Source of the DNA: an uncultured Arenimonas sp.
GTDB lineage: Bacteria; Pseudomonadota; Gammaproteobacteria; Xanthomonadales; Xanthomonadaceae
Assembly: GCA_946480565.1 (NCBI GenBank)
Contig: CAMLKR010000078.1
Span: forward strand, 1-9,703
Direction of reading: 5' to 3'
Length of the DNA: 9,703 bases
This document shows positions 1-6,722 of this stretch, piece by piece. Below the pieces are notes generated by a model. The model saw only the letters and a program-made list of their open reading frames with translations, made no database searches and had not been told where the DNA came from. Each line of letters opens with the position of its first letter. Position 1 is the stretch's first letter. The translations under genes and the position numbers were made by a program.

Positions 1-359
1 TCGATGTGCTCGTTGATGTTGCTGTCCTTCTCGATGAAGGTGTCGGTGCTCGGGATGTAGGCCTCGGGCTGGTAGTAGTCGTAATAGCTGACGAAATATT
101 CGACCGCGTTGTGCGGGAAGAAGGACTTGAATTCACCGTAGAGCTGGGCCGCCAGGGTCTTGTTCGGCGCCAGCACCAGGGTCGGCTTCTGCACCGCCTC
201 GATGACGTTGGCGATGGTGTAGGTCTTGCCCGAGCCGGTGACGCCGAGCAGTGTCTGCTGGGCCAGGCCGGCCTCGAACCCGTCCACCAGGCGGCGGATC
301 GCCTGCGGCTGGTCGCCGGCGGGCTGGTAGGGCGCGACAAGTTCGAATCGGTCGGTCAC
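1..359 (-). CDS. uvrB: UvrB, excinuclease ABC subunit B (5' part, cut by window edge)
   Basis: UvrB is the damage-verifying helicase-like subunit of UvrABC nucleotide excision repair in the cytoplasm. The first 119 residues are visible and the rest lies beyond position 1. Walker A GVTGSGKT is at residues 39-46, the [13 protein letters not shown] block follows at about 64-76, and the Tyr-rich start of the DNA-clamping beta-hairpin ([11 protein letters not shown]) is at 91-101. I chose the GTG at 359 because it puts Tyr92, 93, 95, 96 and 101 at the same numbers as in E. coli UvrB, and AGGA sits 7 bases upstream of it. The gene is divergent from the fimT-like gene that starts at 511. No convincing LexA box was seen in the 151-bp gap. 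The identification is certain; the start is very likely. Confidence 0.97.
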   Translation of the reverse strand, partial: MTDRFELVAPYQPAGDQPQAIRRLVDGFEAGLAQQTLLGVTGSGKTYTIANVIEAVQKPTLVLAPNKTLAAQLYGEFKSFFPHNAVEYFVSYYDYYQPEAYIPSTDTFIEKDSNINEHI

Positions 360-390
360 GGCAGTGTCCTGGGGGTGGGGACAGCCGGTG

Positions 391-396
391 AGTATA
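391..396 (-). promoter_or_regulatory. Possible -10 element of uvrB
   Basis: On the minus strand this reads TATACT, five of six matches to the sigma70 -10 consensus, 31 bases upstream of the uvrB GTG. No recognisable -35 hexamer lies 16-18 bases further upstream, so this is only a candidate. Confidence 0.27.
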
Positions 397-510
397 GCGG
401 CCTGCCTACGTGCGGCCGGGGCCGTCGCCTACCGGACCTTCCGCTTCCCGCCGATGGGGGCGCGCCTCGCGACGCGGGAGCCTGAGGATCCCTGTCCAGG
501 ACGACCCGCG

Positions 511-1050
511 ATGAATGCAAAGTGCACGGGATTCACCCTCGTTGAACTGCTGGTCGTCGTCCTGGTGCTGGCGGTGACCACGGGCCTGGCCGTGCCGGCC
601 TTCTCGGCCATGCTCGAACGGAACCGCGCCACGGCGGCATTCCATCAACTGACCGCGTCTTTGGCCGGCGCCCGGATCGCGGCGGTGCACAGCGGTGGTC
701 CCGTGACCCTGTGCCCGACACAGGATGGCCTGAGCTGCCGCCGCGACCTGGTCTGGGACGAAGGCTGGATGAGCTACCAGGACCCGGGGCGCAATGAGCA
801 GCCCCGGGATCCGCAGGACGTGATCCAGCACGTACAGGGGCCTGGCCCCGGCCTGGCCATCCGAAGCACGCTGGGGCGCCACCGTATCCGGTTCCAGCCC
901 AGCGGCTGGGCCAGCGGCGCGAACATCAGCCTGCGGGTCTGCAGCCGACGGGAATCGAAGCTCCTTGGCACCGTGATAGTGAACAACGCCGGCCGACCGC
1001 GGACGGATCGCCATGCAGGTCCGCCCGCACCCTGCCCTTTCGCCCCCTGA
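511..1050 (+). CDS. fimT: FimT-like pseudopilin (GspH/FimT family) with C-terminal GRPR motif
   Basis: This is a 179-residue type IV pilin-like protein. A very short class III leader, MNAKCTG, is followed by FTLVELLVVV with Glu at mature position +5, then a hydrophobic helix to about residue 31. The soluble part shows the GspH/FimT pattern, with Cys68 and Cys76 flanking a short loop (LCPTQDGLSC) and a third Cys at 144. The tail has GRPR at residues 161-164. In Legionella FimT a C-terminal GRxR motif binds DNA and is needed for natural transformation (established for that family), so a DNA-uptake role is inferred here. Upstream in-frame starts exist, but ATG 511 gives the expected leader and has AGGA 9 bases before it. 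The gene is monocistronic, lies between uvrB and tRNA-Asn, and is separate from the fimU operon. A structural minor pilin is the alternative. Confidence 0.88.
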   Translation: MNAKCTGFTLVELLVVVLVLAVTTGLAVPAFSAMLERNRATAAFHQLTASLAGARIAAVHSGGPVTLCPTQDGLSCRRDLVWDEGWMSYQDPGRNEQPRDPQDVIQHVQGPGPGLAIRSTLGRHRIRFQPSGWASGANISLRVCSRRESKLLGTVIVNNAGRPRTDRHAGPPAPCPFAP

Positions 1051-1062
1051 GGAGCCGGAAGC

Positions 1063-1090
1063 TTGACCGCGGCCCGAAGTGCTTTAAAAT
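1063..1090 (+). promoter_or_regulatory. Sigma70 promoter of tRNA-Asn
   Basis: TTGACC (1063-1068), a 16-base spacer and TAAAAT (1085-1090) form a good -35/-10 pair. The -10 ends 10 bases before the mature tRNA, so the 5' leader would be only a few bases long. The bases between the -10 and the tRNA are GC-rich (CCGGTCCCC), as is usual for stringently controlled stable-RNA promoters. It begins 12 bases after the fimT stop codon. Confidence 0.65.
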
Positions 1091-1100
1091 GCCGGTCCCC

Positions 1101-1177
1101 GCCCGAATAGCTCAGCCGGTTAGAGCACTTGACTGTTAATCAGGGGGTCGTTGGTTCGAGTCCAACTTCGGGCGCCA
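1101..1177 (+). tRNA. tRNA-Asn (anticodon GUU)
   Basis: A complete 77-base cloverleaf is visible. The acceptor stem GCCCGAA pairs with TTCGGGC (1167-1173). The D arm is GCTC/GAGC. The anticodon stem CTTGA/TCAGG closes the loop CTGTTAA with GTT at 1135-1137. The T arm GTTGG/CCAAC closes the loop TTCGAGT. The discriminator base is G (1174), as in bacterial tRNA-Asn, and CCA is encoded at 1175-1177. All stems pair fully, allowing one G-T pair in the anticodon stem. No integrase or repeated 3' end suggests use as an attachment site. Confidence 0.97.
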
Positions 1178-1180
1178 GAT

Positions 1181-1220
1181 AAAAAAGAAGGGCCGCAGAG
1201 ATGCGGCCCTTCTGTTTTTT
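1181..1220. terminator. Bidirectional intrinsic terminator between tRNA-Asn and pilE
   Basis: A perfect 12-bp inverted repeat, AGAAGGGCCGCA (1186-1197) and TGCGGCCCTTCT (1202-1213), encloses a GAGA tetraloop. TTTTTT follows at 1215-1220 on the plus strand, and AAAAAA at 1181-1186 gives the matching T-tract on the minus strand. It can therefore end the tRNA-Asn transcript and the oppositely read pil operon, whose last gene stops at 1235. Confidence 0.9.
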
Positions 1221-1234
1221 GGCATCCGGCGGCA

Positions 1235-1690
1235 TCACCAGCATTCGCTGAGCGACGCGCTACCCGTCTTCGTCTTGGTGCCCGACTGGTTGATGCCGAG
1301 GGTTCCGCACTTGGCCCCATCCTTACTGGCCTGGCGGCTGCCGGCAACCGGAGTCGCGGTCAACGAGTAGCTGGTGGCCGCCTGCGCCGCGATCGCGATG
1401 GTGTAGCTTCCCGCCAGGTCCGCGCGGCATGCGGAAGCCGGAAGCGTCGCGCCCACATAGGTCATGTTGGTGGTGTAGAAGCGCTCCATGAACTGGGCGG
1501 ACTCCAGCAGGCAGGCCGCTCCCGCCTTGCGCCGGGAGGCAATAGTCGAGTTCTCGTAGCTCGCGTAGGCGATGCCGGCAAGGACAGCCAACACGATAAC
1601 CACGATCATCAACTCTATGAGCGTGAAGCCAGACTGGCCCCGGGCGCCCACCCGCTTGGAACGCACCACGTTGTCGGTAACAGCAGTCAT
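1235..1690 (-). CDS. pilE: PilE-type minor pilin
   Basis: This 151-residue type IV pilin-like protein is the last gene of the minor-pilin operon. The basic 21-residue leader ends in GQSG, followed by FTLIELMIVVIVLAVLAGIA with Glu at mature +5. The conserved YASYENS segment and a four-Cys soluble domain follow (Cys60, 88, 128, 150). The last pair, near the C terminus (KCGTL and ECW), resembles the disulphide-bonded loop of PilE/PilA proteins. By analogy with P. aeruginosa PilE it joins the tip priming complex to the major pilin; this role is inferred from gene order and sequence. It starts 3 bases after the pilY1 stop, with GGGA 9 bases before the ATG, so the two are translated from one message. 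The leader is longer than the usual 6-8 residues. Confidence 0.92.
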   Translation of the reverse strand: MTAVTDNVVRSKRVGARGQSGFTLIELMIVVIVLAVLAGIAYASYENSTIASRRKAGAACLLESAQFMERFYTTNMTYVGATLPASACRADLAGSYTIAIAAQAATSYSLTATPVAGSRQASKDGAKCGTLGINQSGTKTKTGSASLSECW

Positions 1691-1693
1691 CGG

Positions 1694-4600
1694 TCAGTCC
1701 CTTATGATTTCACGCCAGGAGATTCGGCCCTTAAGCAGCGGATTGTTGACCTTGACGGTACCCGTCTGGCCACTGGAACCGCCTGCCACCAAGAGGCTCT
1801 CGACCACGGTGGGCGAGGTGGGCATCGCGATGCCGAGGTCCACGGAGCCGATGGGGATCGAATTGCCGCCCGAAGTCAGCTTGTCGTCATCGGTGCCGGT
1901 ACCGTCAATGTCGAAGAAGGGCGTCGCCACCGAGGTGCCGGTGAACGCATCAATGGCATTGATGTAGCCCTTGCCACCCGCATCGCAGGGATCGGAACTG
2001 GGCACGATGCTCGCCGCCACCATGACCGAACCGATCAGGAACGGATCGCCGACCATGCGTTCGGCCGGGGTCGGCGGCGTCGTAACCGGCGCCGGAAGGT
2101 CGACGTACCAGCCCTTCTTCGAAGGGTCCAGGGTGGCGTTGGCCTGGAACGCACGAGCCGGCGTGCCGTCGATGATGCCGCTCGCGACCAGCGACCGGGA
2201 CTGCAGCACGTCGGTGGCCGCCCCGGCGCGGTAGGCGCCGGTGATCTGCCCTTCATCGCGCAGGCCATACCAGGTCTGGGTGGCCGTGCTGGTCAGGTCC
2301 CCGTTCTCCAGGTACTTGCCGGTCCCGAAGAACACCCAGGGCTTGAAGGTGGTCGGATTCATCGCCACCGAGATGCCGCCGGTGATCGGCTGGGCCACGC
2401 CACCCGGACCGGTCGCGACGAACAGCGGATCGCCGCCGGTCGCCAGATCCCAGTCGGCCACCTTGTTCGAACTCAGGTCGAACTTCCAGAGGTTGCCCTT
2501 GAGGTCACCGGCGTAGACGTAATCGATCAGGCGATCACCATCCGCATCCCAGCCTCGCGGCGTCGAAAGCCCGTTGTCGCTGTCGGCCTTCGCCACGATG
2601 ACCTTGAGCAGCGCGCCGGTCGTCAGGTTGAAAATGAACAACGCCGGATCGCCAGTGCCGCTGTTGAGGCCGTTCGCCACGATGGCAACGGGGGTCTTCG
2701 TCGTGCCGATCACCACATTGGCCACCAGCGGGCGGCCGATCGAATAACCCAGGTTGTTGGAGGCGGTCGCCGAGGACGTTCCGTCGGTTCCCAGGTACTC
2801 GCCGATGACGTTCGTCGTGGCGAAAGAAGACGGCGTGGTCACATCGAGGAAATAAAGCCCCTTGCCGCCACGACCCAGGGAGCCGACCAGGATGTTCTTG
2901 TTGGGGGTGTCGAGGTAGCTGGACACCGACACCGGGCCGTCGACGAAGTACTCGTGGCCGTAGGTCGAGTCGGCAAGCGTCTTCAGCTTGGCCAGCGCGG
3001 TCGTCGACACGGCATTCGGGACGTAGGCGAACAGCTCCTGGCCCTCGCCCGTGCCCTCGGCCTTGAAGGCATGCATCATGCCGTTGTTGGAGCCAATGAA
3101 GATGGTGCCCGACTCCTTAACGTAGGCAGGCGAGGAGTTGATGATGTCGCCCAGCAGATGCGGGCGGTTCCGGAAGGTGCCGTTGCCGGTCTTAGTCTCC
3201 AGCGAACCGTCGCCACGGATGTAAGCGGCCACGTTCGCGGTCAGTGCGGTGGACTGGGCGCCGGTGGGGAAGGTCGCGCCCGCCGAGCCGGTCCAGGTGA
3301 AGATCTTGCGGGAACCATGGGCGGGGATTCCAGCCGAAGCGCTCCACACCGGCGTTGCGGCGATGCCGGCCGAGGTGATCTTGAAGGACTGCAGTTCACC
3401 GGTCCAGGATCCAGGCGTGAAGCTGGCCTGGAAGATGCGGGTTTCCTCCTTCAGCGCCACGCTGTTGGCGGCCACGTTGGAACCCGAGGCCGTTTCCTGG
3501 CTGATGGACGACAGGATGGACACCAGGCCATCCGCGAACTCCTTCGGGTTGGAGGCGCTGAAGAACTCGCCGCGCGAGTTGACGGCCGCGTGCAGCAGGT
3601 CGTCGATCTTCGCGGGCTGGGACGCCGTGGGATCGGGCCAGGTGATCGTGGCGCCGCTGCTGATGGCGTCGAACGCATCCTTCGGCTGCAGGGTACCCAC
3701 CACGCCCAGGCCCACACCGAAGGTGACCATGTGCTGCCAGAACGCAGGATTCTTGTCCGACGTGGGCACGTTGTTGCCCAGGGTGCTGCGGAGGTCCGTC
3801 TTCCAGTAATAGCTTGCGACGTCCGCGAGGGTGTCCGCCCGGTCGTCGGTGAAGGGCGAGACCGGCGAGTAGGTATAGGTGACGCTGCCGGAGGGGTTGG
3901 TGATGGCCGAGCCCGCGGTGCCGTCGTTGTTGTCGTTCCGGGCGCCGCCGGCGTTGTAGCTGTCGCCTTCGGTCCAGTAACCGTCGGTCATCAGGATCGA
4001 GAAGTTCTTGCGGCACGACAGCTGGGTCGTGGTGTCGTTCGTGCCCGGCGTCGTGGCCCAGGGGCCGTAGTTGTCGGTTCGGGAAATGTACTGGCCCACA
4101 TCGTCGAGGGCCCGGCGCAGCGGCGTGTTGCCATTGCCCACCACATGCCCGTAAAGATTGTCGAAGAAGGCCTGGCGGTTGCCGCTGTCGAAGGTGCGGA
4201 CGCCGGTGATCACCGCTCGCGTCGCCTCGTTGTCCACGGTGGTGGAACCCTTGTTGATGGCCGAGAAGCCGACGCGGGGAGCCGGCGTCGACAGTGTCGA
4301 GGGCGGCAGCTGCGAGAAGGCGCGACCGATGCCGGCGCGGGCCGCCAGCATGCGCGAGCGGTAGTAGGTGAACCAGTTCGCGAAGTTCTGGATCTCGGCG
4401 GCGATGGTCCGGCTCTTGGTACCCCAGGTGACCGTCGCGCCGACGCTGACTTCGGTATTGGTCGCCAGGTCCTTCTGATAGAGCGTGCCGCCGCGGTACT
4501 GGTAACGGTAGTAATTGGTGCGCACGACATTGTCGGCGCCCGCCGTCTTCAGCATGTAGAACGTGATCGGATAGAAGCTGTGGAACTTCTGGACATTGTC

Positions 4601-5122
4601 GCCGTCGGACTCCCTCCAGTTCGCATACTGCGTCTGCTCCACCGTCAGGTTCAGGGTGCCAACGGCCGGAAGCGCCGGGTTGTAGGGCGCCGCGGTGACC
4701 GGGGCGTCCGCCATCTCGGCGCCGGTATAGGTCGCCCAGGGCAGGTAATCAACCGCAGGGTTGTAGAAGATCGCATTGACATCCGGAGAGCGGCGACGCA
4801 CCGCGACCAGGTAGTTGTCATCGAACTCCAGCACGTTGTTGCCGTAGGTGTCGCCACCGTAGAGCAGCAGCGGACGCGGGAAAAGGTACTCGGTGGCGAC
4901 CAGCGCGTCGGGCATGGCCTCCCACTGCATCGAGCCGGAATCATCCAGGATGAACATGATGTTCGGCGGAACCGGATTGGTCGACTGCAGCGGAATCTTG
5001 GGAATGTCGACCACGGCCTGGACGGGCAATGCCATCAGCGTCGCGAGCATGCTCAGCGCGGCAGGCATCAGCCGCGAAGCGGCACGCCGGACGGTCTTGC
5101 GGGGGGGGGTGACGTTGCGCAT
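1694..5122 (-). CDS. pilY1: PilY1, type IV pilus tip adhesin/assembly factor
   Basis: PilY1 caps the pilus tip, primes assembly with the minor pilins and acts in adhesion and surface sensing. The product is 1142 residues if started at ATG 5122. A Sec signal peptide spans 1-36 (basic MRNVTPPRKTVRR, hydrophobic core, ALPVQA). A von Willebrand A-like domain follows, with the metal-site motif DDSGS at 60-64 and MTDG at 378-381. An RGD lies at 636-638 in the conserved YIRGDGS block. The C-terminal PilY1 propeller includes GSNNGMMHAF, GSLGRGGKGLYFLDV and a calcium loop, DADGDRLID, at 859-867 just before YVYAGDLKGNLWKFD. Asp-rich DIDGTGTDDD lies at 1071-1080. An earlier in-frame ATG at 5164 overlaps the pilX stop (ATGA) and adds 14 residues, but 5122 has GGAG 7 bases upstream and gives a cleaner signal peptide. 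A C9 run falls in the signal-peptide codons. Confidence 0.96.
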   Translation of the reverse strand: MRNVTPPRKTVRRAASRLMPAALSMLATLMALPVQAVVDIPKIPLQSTNPVPPNIMFILDDSGSMQWEAMPDALVATEYLFPRPLLLYGGDTYGNNVLEFDDNYLVAVRRRSPDVNAIFYNPAVDYLPWATYTGAEMADAPVTAAPYNPALPAVGTLNLTVEQTQYANWRESDGDNVQKFHSFYPITFYMLKTAGADNVVRTNYYRYQYRGGTLYQKDLATNTEVSVGATVTWGTKSRTIAAEIQNFANWFTYYRSRMLAARAGIGRAFSQLPPSTLSTPAPRVGFSAINKGSTTVDNEATRAVITGVRTFDSGNRQAFFDNLYGHVVGNGNTPLRRALDDVGQYISRTDNYGPWATTPGTNDTTTQLSCRKNFSILMTDGYWTEGDSYNAGGARNDNNDGTAGSAITNPSGSVTYTYSPVSPFTDDRADTLADVASYYWKTDLRSTLGNNVPTSDKNPAFWQHMVTFGVGLGVVGTLQPKDAFDAISSGATITWPDPTASQPAKIDDLLHAAVNSRGEFFSASNPKEFADGLVSILSSISQETASGSNVAANSVALKEETRIFQASFTPGSWTGELQSFKITSAGIAATPVWSASAGIPAHGSRKIFTWTGSAGATFPTGAQSTALTANVAAYIRGDGSLETKTGNGTFRNRPHLLGDIINSSPAYVKESGTIFIGSNNGMMHAFKAEGTGEGQELFAYVPNAVSTTALAKLKTLADSTYGHEYFVDGPVSVSSYLDTPNKNILVGSLGRGGKGLYFLDVTTPSSFATTNVIGEYLGTDGTSSATASNNLGYSIGRPLVANVVIGTTKTPVAIVANGLNSGTGDPALFIFNLTTGALLKVIVAKADSDNGLSTPRGWDADGDRLIDYVYAGDLKGNLWKFDLSSNKVADWDLATGGDPLFVATGPGGVAQPITGGISVAMNPTTFKPWVFFGTGKYLENGDLTSTATQTWYGLRDEGQITGAYRAGAATDVLQSRSLVASGIIDGTPARAFQANATLDPSKKGWYVDLPAPVTTPPTPAERMVGDPFLIGSVMVAASIVPSSDPCDAGGKGYINAIDAFTGTSVATPFFDIDGTGTDDDKLTSGGNSIPIGSVDLGIAMPTSPTVVESLLVAGGSSGQTGTVKVNNPLLKGRISWREIIRD
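5101..5109 (-). repeat. Homopolymer tract (C9 on the pilY1 coding strand)
   Basis: Nine G on the plus strand form nine C in codons 5-8 of pilY1 (ACC CCC CCC CGC), inside the basic part of the signal peptide. It is the longest G/C homopolymer noticed in the window. Losing one C would end translation after 17 residues. Gaining one would shift to a frame that stops at 4941. This is a potential slipped-strand switch; no variation can be seen from one sequence. Confidence 0.85.
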
Positions 5123-5129
5123 GTCGGTG

Positions 5130-5133
5130 CTCC
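5130..5133 (-). promoter_or_regulatory. Ribosome binding site deciding the pilY1 start
   Basis: GGAG on the minus strand lies 7 bases before the ATG at 5122. The alternative ATG at 5164, which overlaps the pilX stop codon, has only a weak purine stretch before it (CCGGA directly adjoining), so initiation at 5122 is favoured. Coupled reinitiation at 5164 remains possible. Confidence 0.55.
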
Positions 5134-5160
5134 GCTCGGGATGCAGATGATTGGCCGGGA

Positions 5161-5700
5161 TCATTCCGGCGAAGTGAAGGTGGACTGCAGGATGACCTGG
5201 GAGCGCCCTGCGGCCACCGCCTGCGCCGTGACGCGGTAGCGCGGCCCCAGGCAGCCGGCCTGCACAGGAATCTCACGGTCGCAACCGGGCCAGTTGGGCG
5301 CGGTCCCCATGAATTCGATGAAGTAGCCGGGCGTGACGCTCAAGTTGTCGGCAGTGACCGTTGACGCATTCACATACGGCGGCGACGGAAGCAACCAACG
5401 GTTGACGAAAGTCACGTCGGCCGAGGTGACCGGCGCGCTGCACAGCCCCGCTGTGCAGGCCGCCGTGTACTGGCTGGATTTGGTCGTGGCCGCCTTGTCC
5501 TCGCCTTGGCGAAGCGCCGACTCGGCCGCCTGGAACATCAGGCCTCGGTCAAACAGGTTCGCGCTCATCCGCTCTTCCATCAGCGCGCCGCGCAGGCTCG
5601 CCAGGCCCAGCAGCGTCATGATGAGCAAGAGCATCAGAACGACCAGCAGCGCGGCGCCACGTTGGGCGCGAGGGGCGCGGATACGGACGGACTTCATCAT
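5161..5700 (-). CDS. pilX: PilX minor pilin (PilX_N family)
   Basis: This 179-residue minor pilin starts with a 15-residue basic leader ending in AQRG, then AALLVVLMLLLIMTLLGLAS. The PilX N-terminal signature follows at about residues 41-70: MEERMSAN and then FQAAESALRQGE. The soluble C-terminal part has two Cys pairs (CTAGLC and CDREIPVQAGC). In P. aeruginosa, PilX belongs to the priming complex that carries PilY1 at the tip. Mature position +5 is Val, not the Glu that pairs with the N terminus of a neighbouring pilin. The same is true of the type II secretion tip pseudopilin GspK, so a tip position is inferred. The start overlaps the pilW stop by 4 bp (ATGA); a second ATG directly follows at 5697. 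The stop overlaps the earlier possible pilY1 start by 4 bp. Confidence 0.93.
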   Translation of the reverse strand: MMKSVRIRAPRAQRGAALLVVLMLLLIMTLLGLASLRGALMEERMSANLFDRGLMFQAAESALRQGEDKAATTKSSQYTAACTAGLCSAPVTSADVTFVNRWLLPSPPYVNASTVTADNLSVTPGYFIEFMGTAPNWPGCDREIPVQAGCLGPRYRVTAQAVAAGRSQVILQSTFTSPE

Positions 5701-6722
5701 GGCAGGCGATTCCGGAGGCTGACGATATGGACGAGGTCACGATTCAGGGCGACGCCATCGGTACCCTGGATTTCCCGCCCGGAGAGCGCGCCGGCTGCCG
5801 CCTGGACGTCAAGCTCCACGCTCACGGCCGTGACATTGCGCCAATCCGCGGCGGACACCGTGGCCGCGTAGGTCGAGGCGCCCGGCACGAGGTACGTCAG
5901 GTTCATGTTGTTGATGCCCTCGGTGACTTCCTCGGGCGTCTGGTTGAGCGCGCGGCGATAGAGGGACCGGCCACCGCGGGCGTTGTTGCCGATGTACCAG
6001 ATCGTGGAGGAGAACTTGGCGATGATCGCGTTGTCGTCGTACTGCTTTCCGTCTTTCGCCTTGTCGCCCGAGCAGCTGGGGAAGCTGAGCGACTTGCAGT
6101 CGTTGCTCAGGCCGTTGAACTCCGGCCCCGGGTTGTTGCCGGTGTTGTGGTTGACGTGCAGGACGTTGTTCTGGGGGCCCGTCTGCAGGAAGATCGTGGC
6201 CTGCGTGTAGTCGCAGATCAGCAGGATGTCGCCCGGCTTGAACCCGTGATCCACCGTGTTGACGTGGATGGTCGCTGCGGCGGGATTGTGCTTGGTCACC
6301 GTCACGTCGGCCGAACCGCCCGACTTGATCTCGATGGCGTCGGTGCCGGCAACGCGCTGGCCGACGCCGGTGCCATCCAGTCCGGCGATGGCTTCCGAAC
6401 CGTCGTAGCCGCGCAAGCCGTCGCCGAAATCGGTGGCGGAAGTGGCCGGCACGATCGTGTTCGCGATGGGCAGGTTCTTGCCGCAGGGAGTTCCGCCCGC
6501 TTCGCGGAGTTCGCGCGCCATGAGCTCGAACGCCGTGCGTCCATTCTCCTGGATCCGCCCGAGGCTCTCGGTGGCAGCGTAGGTCTGCTTGTTGGAGATG
6601 AAGATGCCGCCGGCCGCGGCAACAACCAGGAGGCCGACGATCAGGGCGACCATCAGCTCGATCAAGCTGAAGCCGCGGGTCCGCGCTGACCCAATCGGCC
6701 CGGTGAAGGTTCTCTTGTTCAT
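5697..6722 (-). CDS. pilW: PilW minor pilin
   Basis: This is a 341-residue PilW, the largest pseudopilin of the set, in the usual family range. The leader MNKRTFTGPIGSARTRG is followed by FSLIELMVALIVGLLVVAAA, with Glu at mature +5. Next comes the PilW-typical segment RIQENGRTAFELMARELREAG, and then a long beta-rich domain with several Cys (GTPCGK, LICDYT, NDCKS, PSCSG). The C-terminal NVTAVSVELDV and LVHIVSLRN strands are also typical. Like its GspJ relative it belongs to the priming/tip complex. The frame is open further upstream, but ATG 6722 gives the expected leader and overlaps the pilV stop by 4 bp (ATGA), which points to translational coupling. Its end overlaps the pilX start in the same way. 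Confidence 0.94.
   Translation of the reverse strand: MNKRTFTGPIGSARTRGFSLIELMVALIVGLLVVAAAGGIFISNKQTYAATESLGRIQENGRTAFELMARELREAGGTPCGKNLPIANTIVPATSATDFGDGLRGYDGSEAIAGLDGTGVGQRVAGTDAIEIKSGGSADVTVTKHNPAAATIHVNTVDHGFKPGDILLICDYTQATIFLQTGPQNNVLHVNHNTGNNPGPEFNGLSNDCKSLSFPSCSGDKAKDGKQYDDNAIIAKFSSTIWYIGNNARGGRSLYRRALNQTPEEVTEGINNMNLTYLVPGASTYAATVSAADWRNVTAVSVELDVQAAAGALSGREIQGTDGVALNRDLVHIVSLRNRLP

Noticed and set aside
406..1014. Minus-strand open frame of 202 codons opposite fimT
   Set aside because: The plus-strand product has a textbook prepilin leader and GspH pattern; the minus product has none.
1101..1177. tRNA-Asn as an integration site for a mobile element
   Set aside because: No integrase, no duplicated 3' tRNA end, and the flanking genes are ordinary chromosomal ones.
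2660..2680. CCGTTCG resembling part of an AlgR site
   Set aside because: It lies deep inside the pilY1 coding region, not near a promoter, and is only a partial match.
1151..5239. Plus-strand open frame of 1362 codons antisense to pilE, pilY1 and part of pilX
   Set aside because: It is in exact codon register with pilE and pilY1, so its stops would need TTA, CTA or TCA sense codons, which this GC-rich genome hardly uses. The translation is Arg/Gly/Val-rich with no domain, and it begins inside the tRNA.
5727..6689. Plus-strand open frame of 320 codons antisense to pilW
   Set aside because: Low-complexity GC-rich shadow. The opposite strand encodes a clear PilW with prepilin leader and ATGA junctions.
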